Below, piece by piece: positions 20,676 to 32,923 of a DNA stretch of 64,000 bases. Where the stretch lies: positions 7,029,347-7,093,346 of the forward strand of contig CM060107.1 of assembly GCA_030522415.1 (NCBI GenBank), written 5' to 3'. The stretch comes from Channallabes apus (Eukaryota; Chordata; Actinopteri; Siluriformes; Clariidae). The position numbers and the translations under genes are program-made. The notes under the pieces are model-generated. The model had not been told where the DNA came from, did not search any database, and saw nothing but the letters and a program-made list of their open reading frames with translations. The stretch's first letter is position 1. Each line of letters opens with the position of its first letter.

Positions 20676-22529
20676 CAGGGCCCGGTTTCTCGATAACGCA
20701 CACTATTCGCGCGCTAAGTAGACTCTTAAGATATATCTTACGTTAAGTGATAATGTATTATTTCTCGAACTGTCTCTTAGGAGTCTTCTTAAGACGCTGC
20801 CTCTTACGTCCGACGTTACAAGGGGCTGTCTACAGTGAAGGTCCTGAATTAGCGGACATCGGTGGCTCAGGAATCGTTTTAGACTCCTTGTTCATGACAG
20901 CGTTAAGAAAGACGGCACTTTCTATACAAATTAAACATTGCACTAAATTCTTTTAATAGCGTTTATTTCGACATGGGTTAACTTAACAATAACATGCCAT
21001 AATAGACAAATATATAAATTAATATTAATGAATTAATTAATATCGCTAATATTTTCATGTAACATGTGGCCGTGAAACGAACCGGGTATCCAATCATAGT
21101 TGATGGACAAACAGCTGATAACACACTTCACCAGCTTCAGAAACAATGTGAAGTGTCAGTTGTTGGGGTTGTATAGCGCACTTATGGAATGAATACGATG
21201 AGATGACAGGGTGGAGGTTTAATACCTCTATCTCACACGCGGGGCCGTAAGTGCGGTTCATTATGATTCAGCGCGAGTTTTGGTGCTGTTATTACGTTTC
21301 CATTTTACCACGCAAAAAAAATAATGTGGAAACTCGCGGACCTTGCAGATCTTCACGGACCGTCGGGCGCCGGTCACTCGAGGCAGATCACGGTGTCTAA
21401 TACCCCTCTCTCACCTGTGTGGCCGGACTCATCTCCGTGAGCTGCCGCGATTGCCCACAACGTTCCTTTAACGTTCCGCGAAGTTCTACAAGGTCTGCAA
21501 GCTTCCGCGAGGACCAGCACAAAATTAAACATTTCAATTTTTCACGCGGAAAGATGGAAACGTAATCACAGCGCAAAAACTCGGGGTGAATCATGATCAA
21601 GCCTACGGCCACAGCGCGAGACCGCGCATGCAGGTGAGGGGTATAACACACCGCATCTCACAGCGAGTCAAACCGCATAAGTGAATACTGTAGGGGTATT
21701 AAACATTACAATCACCCAGAAACATGAATGGATGCGGGGTTTGAAACTCCCAAGGTTATTTTCTCATTTAACTAAATCAAATTTCATAAAAAATAAAACG
21801 TGTCAAAAGAAAAACCCATAAAGTCATGGATAATGGCTAATGATCAATGAAACATATTTTAAACAAAAAGCATTGAGCAGCTGGACATCGGGACGGGGAG
21901 TGTACAGTAAGTACGACGCGTTGGTCTGGCACGCGCAGCTCTGAGCAGCTCAAGAAGCTCCATAATCTGTTGCCTTGGAAGGCAAAACTTTTATTCAAAT
22001 ATTTTTTTAATAACGACCATGGGGAAAATATGAAAAGGCCTTAAGTTTTGTCTAAAGGAAAAATGTACATGACCCACACGGCTCCACGGACCGCGCCGTC
22101 TTCAGTTTAACACAACACCACGCTGTTTAATATTAAAAGTTATTGCCAATTTGAATGCATTAGTCACATTATGAAATAGGCTAATTAAAAGTCACTCTAT
22201 TAGTTCTGATATCAAATAAAATTAAATTCTTAAACAGGTCTACAGTATATTCCATCATTAATACGACTTTGATAACGTGCCATAATGTGTTTACATACAC
22301 CGCTGATTTATAAAGACTGCTGCTCAGTGGCAGCCACTAGCGTCTCGAGCTGAAACTACGCTACATATGAGTTAAGGTTGGTCCAGACCAACCTTACGAA
22401 CGTGTGACTTAGCTAAGAGATACTTAGCGTAAGAACGTTTCGGGAAATGCGCCATAAAGTTAAGAGAGAGGTTAAGGTACAACTTAAGAACTACTTAGCG
22501 ATAAGAAGCTTTCGAGAAACCGGGCCCAG
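20676..22529. mobile_element. Non-autonomous DNA element with GGGCCCGGTTTCTCG termini
   Basis: Terminal inverted repeats GGGCCCGGTTTCTCGA / TCGAGAAACCGGGCCC are perfect over at least 15 bases. Several CGCTAAGTA / CTTAAG motifs follow inside both ends. The element has no transposase frame and carries a nested palindromic block in its centre. It shares termini with 18144-18976 but differs in the TCTCG versus TGTGC extension, so the two belong to different subfamilies. Confidence 0.8.
21205..21660. repeat. Nested imperfect palindrome inside the GGGCCCGG element
   Basis: The left arm (ATTATGATTCAGCGCGAGTTTT...TTACGTTTCCAT) is matched in reverse complement by the right arm (GATGGAAACGTAATCACAGC...AATCATGATCAAG). 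The phrase TAATACC(C)CTCTCTCAC also occurs at both outer edges and again in the centre near 21400, so part of an arm may have been duplicated. Confidence 0.65.
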
Positions 22530-22539
22530 GACCATTGCA

Positions 22540-23735
22540 GACAGATGTTGTGACACCAGGTGCAAAAGGTCTATATAAACAGCCAGTTAGTTTTTTTTTA
22601 TAAGACCCATGCACATTTCATCCAGAGGTGCACTGACTATCAAAAGATGTTAAAAAAGGGCTTAAAATTTTATAAATCAGAAAAAAGAGTATAAGAGGAT
22701 AAAAAAAAATTAAATGCCAGTGTATAGTGTGCAAACTCTGATAAACAGGAGGAAAATTTTGGGTTCTATTGTTACCAATCCACAGTCAGGTAGTCCAGCA
22801 AAGATGTCAGCTGCCAGGAAAATCATTTGGCATGCAAAAAAAAAAAAAAAAACCACAAACAATTTCGGCTGATGTCCAGACCTCTCTGCAATAAAGTAGT
22901 GAGGCTGTTTTAGGATGAACAATAAGAAGGTACTGTATTTACACAAACATGGTCGAGTTGCCAGAAAAAAAGGTGCTGCTCTGCCAATACCACAAAACAG
23001 CCCACTTACATTGTGCCAAACAGCACCTAGACATGCCTCAGAACTTCTGGCACAAAGTCTTTTGGAGTGGTTAGATGAAATTGAAAGTTTTTTTGGCACC
23101 AACCCTGACCAACCCTGTTTGGATCAGACTTACCAATGCAAATGAGGAGAAAAGTCCATCATCCCTACTATGAAACATGGAGATGGATATCTGATGTTTA
23201 GGATATATGTGAGCTGGGAATTTAATAAAAATTAATGGCAGAATTTATGCAGCATGTTATCAAAAAAATATTAGAGGCCAGTTTGCCTTTATTAGTCTAG
23301 AAGCTGCACATGGAACACAATGGGACTTTAGAACATGATCAAAACAATGTTCCAGGGCCAAGATGAGCCTTCAGTGGATACAACAATAAAAAAAATGAAG
23401 GTTCTGGAAGGTTCAATATCACATCGAACATGCATTTCATGCCAAACAACCCAAGAATACATCAAACATGAAGGCTTTTATGGCTAAGAGGATGGCCAGC
23501 TTTACAACCTGAGAAGATTAAAGATCTCATTCACAATTGTCAGCCATCACTAATGCTAAATGAGACAACACACTGTACAAAGAACTGAGGACATACAAAC
23601 GTTTGGTAGGGAATATCTCTGTAATTATTTTCAATATTGTCATGTTTTGTTTAACAATGGTGCTATTCTATGACACCTTATTAAATTTGAATAATTTTAA
23701 AAACAAAAAGGTATGCAAACTTGTGAGCAGGACTG
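22540..23735 (+). pseudogene. Tc1-like transposon relic
   Basis: Around 22915-23145 frame-shifted transposase remains can be read (YLHKHG, DMPQNFW-type and LFGSD-like wording across frames). The right end GTATGCAAACTTGTGAGCAG GACTG is followed by TA at 23736-23737, a typical Tc1 target. The matching left terminal repeat is absent. Not functional. Confidence 0.55.
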
Positions 23736-23737
23736 TA

Positions 23738-24075
23738 TAGATAGCAGCGTCATTTTGAGGATTCCAAACATCTGACAGTATATATGTACAGGGTCTATGG
23801 CAAGGACAGGGAGGAATAGTGTACTTCAGGAATATACTGTATGACAGACACAGTAAAACAACCCGGGGCATTTCACATTAAAGGTCTTGCTTTGATGTGC
23901 AAGCAGAGTGCTCTTGTAGAAGATGAAAGTGCTGATAATGAGAATGATTAGTCAGTGTTATTTGTGAAGCATCCTTTTCTTCTTTGAATATACTGTATGC
24001 AACACAAAACAAACCTTTATTCCACAGAGGTCTTGGGTTTTGGGTTCTAATTGGTCCAAAATTGAATTCAATTGA
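23738..24075. other. Spacer, nothing recognised
   Basis: No recognised feature. Confidence 0.35.
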
Positions 24076-24087
24076 AGCAGCTTCAGA

Positions 24088-24089
24088 AA

Positions 24090-24136
<47 letters not shown>
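24088..24136. repeat. (GAAA)n microsatellite
   Basis: About 12 AAAG units. Confidence 0.95.
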
Positions 24137-24139
24137 CTT

Positions 24140-24292
24140 ATCCATACATCTATCCATCCATCCATTAGCTACACCACCTATCCTATGTTGGGTCTCAGGG
24201 AGTCTTGAGACTACCCCAGGGCGCTTGGTGTACAAGGCAGGATACACCCTGAAAGGGGCACCAACCAATCGCACAACACATTCACCCACCCA
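24140..24292 (-). mobile_element. SINE tail fragment, minus strand
   Basis: Reverse complement of the SINE tail (ATCCATCC repeats, CTATCCTATG, AAGGCAGGATACACCCTG, GGGGCACCAACCAATCGCA). It sits next to the (GAAA)n tract. Confidence 0.65.
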
Positions 24293-24369
24293 TACACCCA
24301 CAAATACTTTGTCAAATGGTAACTTTTCTGCCACCTTCAGGACAGAGATGATAAAATGTACGAGAAGGT

Positions 24370-25296
24370 AAAAATTTAAACGGCCAGAAAAAAAGACTGG
24401 GTCACCACCTGGATTTAATTACTGTACTGCAGTGATACATACAGTATGGTTCAGCTGGCAGCAAGATACTAACCCCAACTGGTGCAGCGAGGAGCTTCTC
24501 ATTTCTTACACAACCATGTCAGAAGACATATCCTGTGTTCATGGCAAACGTTTCAAAAGAGTCAAATTATTCTTTAGCAACGGAAAAACAATTGAGGAAT
24601 TGCGGAAACCACTAAAATAGGGTTAAGAAAGGTCTGGCACATTATTAAAACCTGTAAGGATAGTGGTGAACCATTATCCTCATGGAAGACACGTAGTAGG
24701 AAAAATATGTTGAATGAGCATGATCAGAGATTACCTAAAGGTTTGGTGAAATCAAATTTTAAGTAGACCTCACAACTACTGTATGGTTTAATAGTGTAAG
24801 GAAAAGCATTTCCACACATGCAATACGTAAAGAACTGCAAGGATTGGGACTAAACAGCTGTGTAGCCTTAAGAAAACCTCTTATTAGTTGTGCTAATAGG
24901 ACAAAAGGCTTCCATTTGCTAGAGAGCATAAAGAATAGACTATGGAGCATTGGAAAAAGGTCATGTGGTCTGATACTGTAAGTCCAGAGTGATGGGCGTG
25001 TCAGGGTAAGAAGCAAGACAGATGTTGCGAAGCACCCATCATCACCAGTGCTGACTGTACAAGGCTGTGAGGCCTATGATCTGAGGTTGCTTCTACTAAT
25101 CAAATCCACAACATTATAAAATGAGGATGATTTTGAAATCTTTGCAGAGAAAGGAATGCAAACAAAGGATGGAAATAAATATTGTGTTTTTGCCTAAGCT
25201 TACTGAAACTGTGTGACAACAAGTGCATGCTGTAGTCAAAGCAAAAGGCAATCAAATGAAATATTAGAATGTGAGACATTTTTTGTCAGAGGAGTG
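24370..25296 (+). pseudogene. Second Tc1-like transposon relic
   Basis: Diverged transposase remains include a helix-turn-helix-like piece (SEDISCVHGKRFKRVKLFF), then KTCKDSGEP-type and later KGHVV/W-like wording over several frames with many stops. The right end is rich in ACAAAAAATG-like sequence and ends GGAGTG next to TA at 25297-25298. The left terminal repeat is not recognisable. Confidence 0.5.
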
Positions 25297-25299
25297 TAA

Positions 25300-25905
25300 T
25301 TGAGGTAAAAGTGCTATGTTGTATTAGGAATACATCCCAAACAGAGGATGTGCTTTTCTAGAAAAATAATCAACTCCACTTCATAAATAATGTTAATTAA
25401 TCCTGTGCTAAGATTCATAAAATCTCATCACTGGTTAATTGGAGGGCAAAAGCATCTTAAATAAATAAACAGGTGGTAGGATAGACCAAAGTGTAATCAG
25501 TAATGGCACTCGAACACTGTGAATGCATTTCTATGCATGTCTGATGAGCCCCCTGATAAACACTACAATTAGCAATAATTTGAAGCTTAATTATTATTAT
25601 TTTTGTAAAATTTTCAAATGATTTTTAGTAAACGTCTCAGGAAGCGAGGCCTCATTCGCTTGGCATGGCTCATTTGCTGCAAAAACCGAAACAAGCTTCA
25701 TTATCTCCTCACATTAACCTGAATTACCCCGATAACGATAGTCTCAACAGGTTCCTTAGCTGGAAGGAAGCCAGATGCGCAGTGGTGAGACGGCACATTA
25801 TAATTACACCATCGCATAATAATCGACTTCCTCCACGCTGTCTTGGCTGCAGAGATCAGCACCAGGCGAGCTGTCTGGAGGAGCTGCAATGTCATGCTTA
25901 AATCT
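25300..25905. promoter_or_regulatory. Candidate conserved non-coding block
   Basis: Repeat-free stretch with dense homeodomain-type cores (GTTAATTAATCC, ACAATTAGCAATAAT, CTTAATTATTATT, ATTATAATTACACC) and a sharp loss of low-complexity sequence. This texture is typical of vertebrate developmental enhancers. Conservation is not testable here. Confidence 0.3.
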
Positions 25906-25914
25906 ATCTGAACT

Positions 25915-25916
<2 letters not shown>

Positions 25917-25947
<31 letters not shown>

Positions 25948-25948
25948 G
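25917..25948. repeat. (TTA)n microsatellite
   Basis: About 10 ATT units. Confidence 0.95.
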
Positions 25949-26139
25949 ACTGTTTTTTATATATTTCAGTGAAAACTGGAGAAAACAGACACCACCATGA
26001 ACAAGAGAACACATGGATAAGAGAACACATGGATAACCTCACATAGACAGTACTACCCAGCATTAACCCTACATTGGTACATACAGGTTCTTAGTTAGTT
26101 AGCTAGTTAGTTTTTTGTTAATATATGTTGTAAATATAT

Positions 26140-26253
26140 GATGAATGTAGCACCTTGGTCCTGGAGGAACGTTGTTTCGTTTCATCGAGTACTGTATATA
26201 CAGTAGTAGAAATGTCAATAAAAGCCTACTTGACTTGACTTGACATTGTATAA
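26140..26253 (+). mobile_element. L2-type LINE 3' tail fragment
   Basis: GAACGTTGTTTCGTTTCATC, then AAATGTCAATAAAAGCCTAC and a short tail of TTGAC repeats. This is the 3' end typical of fish L2 elements, so the insert was heavily 5'-truncated. Confidence 0.65.
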
Positions 26254-27730
26254 CATTGTGATATACTCTTTTCAGTTACTTCATTAGGTATAACATACTA
26301 GAACTGAGTTAGACCGGTTTTTTGTTTACAGAACTGTCTTAATTTTTCATTGCACGCATTCCATAAGTTGATGGAAACACTCAGAGATTTTGCTCCATAT
26401 TGACATGAGAGAATCATGCAGATGCACATGCAGAATCATGCAGATGTTTTCCCCTGTTCTGACGCTCAGGTTAAACTTCAGCAGATCACTTAGTGCATGT
26501 CTACATGCCTAAATGCACTCAATTACTTCTGCATGATTGACTGATTAGATATCCGTCTTAACCAGCAGTGGAACAGGCGTACCAAATGAAGTGGCTGGTG
26601 AATATCTGTGCATTTACATGACGAACTAAGCAGTAGGTTCCCTGAAGGACCAATAGCCCAATAACATTCAATGCTCTTACTTCTGTGGCCTGGCTTCAAC
26701 TTAGTCGCTGAAAAAGAATAGTAAAAAAAACAACGTTATATCGTCAACATTGGTACAACATCATTTAATGAAAGTTATTCTAGCTTACAAAAACAACAGT
26801 GTTCCAACCTCAGTAATGGTGCCACAATGTTTTGACAAGCATCATTCCCTGCTCGGTCGGGTTTAGAAACTGCAGGAGATGAATAAAACATACCACATGA
26901 TCTGGAGTGTAGCGTTTTTGCATAGACGTGAGCGGGGAAAGTGAGCCATGAGACTCGAACCGAGCCAAAGCATAGAGCTGTAGCACTGCAGGCATGTCAT
27001 GTGCTCTAGAGGTTTTCAGCAAAGATTGGATGTTTTTTATTTCTAATAATCTGTTTAGCACCAGCTCTGTGTTGCTTGTGCTTTTGTAATTTCCATGTGC
27101 ACAGTAAAAGTATGTACTTTATAATGAGTGAAAGAATTTATGCAAAGTTATGCACCATTGTGATTGACTTTATAATCATTTTGATATGTTCAATTATTTA
27201 TGTGCAGTGTAAAAACAACCCCAAAGTAATATTTTCACTTGCATCCAGACTTGGCATAAGAACTAGTGTGCGTGAAAGAACCATAACATTGTTGTAACTA
27301 CTATAGTAATCATAAGATGAAGAAAATATCTTTGATTCATGAAAAGTTATGACTCATTCCACCCTCCTACCCCTGTCCCCGTTTTACCTAATGTGCACCT
27401 TGTTCTTCCTTTGATTAGTTGGTTTCCACTTTCTTTACCTTTAGACTATCATCACTACGATTGTTGGATTTCCACAAACAAACATGATGCCAATTTAGCA
27501 CCGATGCTTCCTTCCTGCTTTCACTTGGAGAAGGAAAGCAGAATGAGCCCTATCTTCAAAAATGAGCTAAAAAAAGACATTATTCCATGTGGAGAATGGA
27601 ATGTAACAGCAGCAGTTGTTTCATCAGAGGTGTGAAAGTCTGGTGGACAGATACTGTATGACCGAGTGAAGCAGCTAACTCACTCCTGGAGTTCAGAAGA
27701 CTCCAATAAACTCAAATAACATTAAACTTA
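26254..27730. other. Spacer with one unassigned minus-strand frame
   Basis: A minus-strand frame of 83 codons at 26810-27061 has a protein-like but unrecognised composition (LKTSRAHDMPAVLQLYALAR). No splice sites, homologous motif or neighbours support it. Otherwise nothing recognised. Confidence 0.25.
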
Positions 27731-27731
27731 A

Positions 27732-27732
<1 letters not shown>

Positions 27733-27767
<35 letters not shown>
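27733..27767. repeat. (GT)n microsatellite
   Basis: About 16 GT units. Confidence 0.95.
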
Positions 27768-27769
<2 letters not shown>

Positions 27770-28229
27770 TTATGCTCCAGCTGAAATACTCCACACATTT
27801 ACAATACTCTACATTTTTTTCAAATATACGTCACCACTCCTTTTCCAAATGCACCATTTCAGTGTCTAGGAAAATAACATTGCAGAGAAGCCAGGGGAGG
27901 GGATTTTCTTATATGACGTCATATTATGGAAAGAATATAAGTGGCTTGTTTAAACCTCGGTCGCTACAAAAACATAAGAAAAAAAAGGACAATGATTTTT
28001 GTTTGTAAATGCACCCTGAAGACCTATCTGAATTTCTAGTCAAAGCCAAACAAATTATTTTGTATAATAGATGCGCTTTAAATCTAGAGAAGAAATTTTT
28101 GCCCCTTTTCGGAGAACACATGTATGCGAAATCCATCCGCAAAGAATCAAAACTTAAGGTAGGTTATCATGTCTAGTGTAGAGTGCAGGATGTTTAGACA
28201 TTTTTTCTCCATCAGTGGGGGTAACTTTA
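27768..28229. other. Spacer / possible LINE 5' flank
   Basis: The 5' boundary of the following LINE could not be placed; no other feature recognised. Confidence 0.3.
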
Positions 28230-28259
28230 TTTGTGATAGGCATGTACTTTATTAGTGAG

Positions 28260-29025
28260 CACTCTGACAGAGAAAATATTAGGGTTAGAGGAGCGCACCC
28301 AGACTTTAGAGAGGGTTAGAGAGCGCGAGAGCAGTGCTATTCCTGTAGCGGAAAGTCTGGGTGCCACAGGTGCCCAGCCCTCAACTCCAGCATTAGAGCC
28401 CTCACAGTGGGCATACTCCGGCATACTCATTTAGCCAAAGCTAATGCTAAGGCTAGCCCACCAGAGCACACCTCATCTGTGCTTCAGGTGTCCAGCAAGT
28501 TTGCTCTCCTCAGTGATGCACCCTCTGAGAAACATTAAAGAGCTCTGGTTATAGGAGACTCTATACTGAGGCACATGAAATTAGCCAGGCCTTTAGGGGC
28601 GCCAGCGGCAGTGGTTCGGTGTATCCCGGGAGCCAGAGCACCAGACGTAGCAGGTAATCTTAGGGCTTTAGGACAGCACAGGTTCTCTAAGATAGTGGTA
28701 CATGCTGGAGCTAACGATATACGACTTCGTCAGTGTTTAAATTAGTGAAGGCAATGTCCGATGAAGTAGTATACTCATCTTGGAGTCTTGGCCCCATCCC
28801 AATGCAACGTGGCGACATAGCTTACAGCAGGTTATGGTTGCTGAACCGCTGGATGTCCAGGTGGTGCTGCGGAATAAATGCGGGCTTTATAGACAATTGG
28901 AAGACCTTTGAGGGCAAAGCTGGCCTGTTAGGGCGGGATGGTGTCCATCCCAGATGGGAAGGTGCTGCTCTCATTTCCTGTAGTATAGTGCATAGTCTCA
29001 GAAGAGGCCTAGCTAATCGGTGACT
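28260..29025 (+). pseudogene. LINE ORF1 (SGNH esterase-like) remnant
   Basis: It contains the SGNH-hydrolase landmarks [12 protein letters not shown] (GDS nucleophile box, near 28550), [13 protein letters not shown] (GxND box, near 28700) and, after a stop and frameshift near 28742, DNWKTFEG and DGVHPRW (Asp-His of the catalytic triad, near 28940). ORF1 of CR1/L2 elements encodes an esterase-like protein thought to bind RNA or membranes. The intact counterpart is at 60641-61558. Confidence 0.75.
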
Positions 29026-29068
29026 TAGAAAGACTTAGAAAGTCTGTTTGAGTCATTTAATGAATATA

Positions 29069-30076
29069 CACTGTAACAAATTGCTGTATTTTTTACAGCA
29101 AAATTATACAGAAACTTACCGTTTTGCCATTTCACAATTTATTGCTGTAATTTGCAATGCATTATGGGTTATACAGGGTTTTACAAGTGTTAACTGAAAC
29201 CTGAGCCCTATCTCTGAAACCTGGAGTATATTTTGTAAAGGAATGTGTCGTTAACTTCTTTTTTTTCATTAATTGTTTTGTCAGGCAAACTGAAACATAA
29301 CGGAGCTAAAAGGTAAAAACGTAATGTCATGCCGATGAATGCTTCTTTTTGTTACCGATTTATTCACCTAGCTCTCGATAAAGTATTTTTGAAATAATTG
29401 CATATAAAGAGACACAACAGACTGAAATGCTGACCATTTTTATTTTTAGGCAAACAGTCCCTTTAACTTTTATTTAACTATTGCTTTATGCTTTAATCTT
29501 GAGTTGTTTGTAGTTGTTTTGTAACAGCTGATTTTTCTGTAGTTTTTCTGTAGTTGAAAAAGTAAAATTATGTTACCAGTGACAGTGCTGAAGTGTTGTC
29601 AGGTGTCAGCGTTAATAAACAGTTTACTTACAACAGCTTTGAATTTGAGTGATTATTTTTCAAAATCTTTGTTTTAATGCATTTACATCAGTATAATAGT
29701 AAAGTACAGTTACAGGTTACGGCACAGTACAGTTCACAGTTATTTACAGGAATTTCATAGTAAAAATGTTACAGCTACATCTTGGCTTTTGTTGAATTCA
29801 CAGGATTTTATTGGCAACTTTTGTTGTCAGGTAAGTAGTGTAATTTAGCGTAATTACAAAAAAAAAACTGTAATGCCTTTTTACAAGTTTAATTTTATAA
29901 TCCTGTAAAAAAAATTATAAAATACTGTATTCTGCAAACATCAATTTATTGTAAATTGCTAAGCAGTATTATGCTGTAATCCATTTTACAGCAATTAACG
30001 GCTATTTTACAGGATTTTATTGGCAACTTTTTTGCCAGTAAATTATTGTAAATTCTACAGTATGTTCTTTACAGTG
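29069..30076. mobile_element. CACTA/EnSpm-like non-autonomous DNA element
   Basis: Ends CACTGTAAC... and ...TTTACAGTG are inverted, flanked by TA on both sides (29067-29068 and 30077-30078). The interior is made of repeated TTTACAG / CTGTAAAA motifs in both orientations, typical of fish CACTG-ended elements. 1008 bp, no transposase. Confidence 0.7.
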
Positions 30077-30079
30077 TAC

Positions 30080-30483
30080 CAAAAATTCTAAACACACTGA
30101 ATGCGCTGACGGCACCTCTGATCTGAAGCTAGGACTGTTAAATATTAGATCTCTCAAATCTAAAGCAGTTATTGTTAATGAAACTATAACAGATCAGGAG
30201 TTTGATATATTATGTTTAACAGAAACATATATTGAAGTGAATGAGTACGTAGCTCTAAATGAAGCTAGTCCTCCTGGATACAGCTACATACAGTACATCC
30301 ACCTCGGCTAACTGGTAGAGGAGGAGTTGTCGCAGTTATTTCCAATGATAGTCTAACTATCATACAAAAGCACAGACAAAAATGTAATGCATTTGAAGTT
30401 CTCAGTAACATAAAAAGTGTAGCTACAAATATGAAGTCAGCTCAGTCAATCCCACTATTTATCATTTACAAACCTTCAGGGTC
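30080..30483 (+). pseudogene. LINE ORF2 endonuclease, N-terminal part
   Basis: Reads [17 protein letters not shown] and [15 protein letters not shown] (catalytic Glu in LTET), then stops and frame changes. It is the direct continuation of the LINE interrupted at 29069, and the frame resumes at 32924 after the RTE insertion. Confidence 0.75.
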
Positions 30484-32923
30484 CACCGATCTGAACCAGA
30501 GCGGTGTTTTGTTATTGGACTTCTGTGCTTGTCACGGATTGTCCATAACAAACACCATGTTCAGGCATAAGGGTGTCCATATGTGCACCTGGCACCAGGA
30601 CACCCTAGGCTGCAGTTCGATGATCGACTTTGTGGTCGTGTTGTCGGACTTGCGGCCACATGTCTTGGACACTCGGGTGAAGAGAGGGGCGGAGTTGTCA
30701 ACTGATCACCACCTGGTAGTGAGTTGGCTCCGTTGGCGGGGTAGGATGCCGGTCAGGCCTGGTAGACCCAAACATATTGTGAGGGTCTGCTGGGAACGTC
30801 TGGCAGAGTCCCCTGTCAGGACGAGCTTCAACTCCCACCTCCGGCAAAGCTTCAACCACGTCCTGGGGGAGGTGGGGGACATTGAGTCCGAATGGACTAT
30901 GTTGCGCGCCTCCATTGTCGAGGCGGCCGACCGGAGCTGTGGCCATAAGGTGGTCGGTGCCTGTCGCGGTGGCAACCCAAGAACCCACTGGTGTTGGTGG
31001 ACACCAGCGGGAGAGATGCCATCAAGCTGAAGAAGGAGTCTTACCGGGCCTTTTTGGCTGGTGACACTCCGGAGGCAGCTGATAGGTACCGGCAGGCCAA
31101 GCGGAACGCAGCTTCGGTGGTTACTGAGGCAAAAACCCGGGCGTGGGAGGAGTTTGGGGAGGCCACGGCTTCAAAGAGATTCTGGTCCACCATCCGGCGT
31201 CTCAGGAGGGGAAAGCAGTGCACGGTCAACACAGTGTATAGTGGGGATAGTGCGCTGCTGACCTCGACTCGGGACGTTGTGGGTCGGTAGGGGGAGTACT
31301 TCGAAGACCTCCTTAATTCCACCAACATGCCTTCCAATGAGGAAGCAGAGTCTGGGGACATAGAGGTGGACTCTTTCATCTCTGGGGCCGAGGTCGCAGA
31401 GGTAGTCAAAAAGCTCCGTGGTGGCGGGTCCCCGGGGGTGGATGAGATCCGCCGGAGTTCCTCAAGGCTCTGGATGTTGTAGGGCTGTCATGGTTGACAC
31501 GTCTCTGCAACAGTGCATGGACATCGGGGACAGTGCCTCTGGACTGGCAAACCGGGGTGGTGGTCCCTCTCTTCAAGAAGGGGGACCGGAGAGTGTGTTC
31601 CAACTACAGAGGGATCACACTTCTCAGCCTCCCCGGGAAAGTCTATTCAGGGGTCCTGGAAAGGAGGGTCCGTCGGATAGTCAAACCTCGGATTCAGGAG
31701 GATCAGTGTGGTTTTCGTCCGGGTCGCAGAACAGTGGACCAGCTCTTCACCCTTAGCAGGGTCCTGGAGGGGGCATGGGAGATGGCCCAACCAGTCTACA
31801 TGTGCTTTGTGGACTTGGAGAAGGCATTCGACCGTGTCCCTCGGGGAGTCCTGTGGGGGGTACTCCGGGAGTATGGGATATCGGATTCCCTGTTAAGGGC
31901 TGTCCGGTCCCTGTACAACCGGTGTCGGAGCTTGGTCCGCATTGCCGGTAGTAAGTCGGACCTGTTTCCGGTGAGAGTAGGACTCTGACAGGGCTGCCCT
32001 TTGTCACCGATCTTGTTCATAATTTTTATGGACAGGATTTCTAGGCACAGCCAGGGCGTTGAGGGGGTACAGTTTGGTGGGCTCACGATTGGGTCACTGC
32101 TTTTTGCAGATGACGTTGTACTGTTGGCCTCATCACCCTGTGACCTACAGCTCTCACTGGATAGGTTCGCAGCCGAGTGTGAAGCGGTTGGGATGAGAAT
32201 CAGCACCTCCAAATCTGAGGCCATGGTCCTCAGCTGGAAAAGGGTGAAGTGCCCTCTCAGGGTTGGGAGTGAGATCCTGCCCCAAGTGGAGGAGTTTAAG
32301 TATCTTGGGGTCTTGTTCACGAGTGAGGGTAAAATGGAACGGGAGATCGACAGGCGGATCGGGTCAGCGTCTGCAGTGATGCGGGCTCTGTATCGGTCCG
32401 TCGTGGTGAAGAAGGAGCTGAGCCAAAAGGCAAAGCTCTCAATTTACCGGTCGATCTACGTTCCTACCCTCACCTATGGTCATGAGCTGTGGGTAGTGAC
32501 CGAAAGAACAAGATCGCGAATACAAGCGGCCGAAATGAGTTTCCTCTGCAGGGTGTCTGGGCTCTCCCTTAGAGATAGGGTGAGAAGCTCAGTCATCCGG
32601 GAGGGGCTAAGAGTAGAGCCGCTGCTCCTCCGCATCGAGAGGAGCCAGATGAGGTGGCTTGGGCATCTATTTAGGATGCCCCCTGGATGCCTCCCTTGTG
32701 AGGTGTTCCGGACACGCCCCACTGAAAAGAGACCCCGGGGAAGACCCAGGATACGCTGGAGGGACTATGTCTCTCGGCTGGTCTGGGAACGCCTTGGGAT
32801 CCCCCCGGAAGAGCTGGAAGAAGTGGCCAGGGAGAGGGAAGTCTGGGCATCCCTGCTGAAGCTGCTGCCCCCGCGACCCGACCTCAGATAAGCGGAAGAA
32901 AATGGATGGATGGATGGATGGAG
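30484..32923 (+). mobile_element. 5'-truncated RTE-type LINE inserted into the older LINE
   Basis: It starts inside an endonuclease C-terminal part (TWHQDTLGCSSMIDFVVV, STDHHLVVSW) and continues through a reverse transcriptase to a GGATGGATGGATGG tail at about 32904-32921. Host sequence ACCTTCAGGGTC (30472-30483) is repeated as ACCTCCAGGGTC (32924-32935), a 12-bp target-site duplication with one change. The tail type and C-terminal RWLGHLFRMP...RGRPRIRW block point to the RTE group. Confidence 0.8.
31494..32891 (+). pseudogene. RTE reverse transcriptase, one nonsense codon
   Basis: One continuous frame from about 31494 to the stop at 32889-32891, broken only by TGA at 31986-31988 just before QGCPLSPILF. 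The context (GL-stop-QGCP) indicates an original Arg CGA that decayed to TGA, as is usual at methylated CpG. Motifs: CFVDLEKAFDRVPR (catalytic Asp), LLFADDVVLLAS (catalytic FADD, about 32100), EEFKYLGVLF, and the C-terminal RMRWLGHL-like region. Upstream parts (30431-31290) lie in other frames. It is preserved well enough to suggest moderate age. Confidence 0.8.

Noticed and set aside
27924..28142. 72-codon minus-strand frame
   Set aside because: Low-complexity Phe/Ser-rich translation, no motif.
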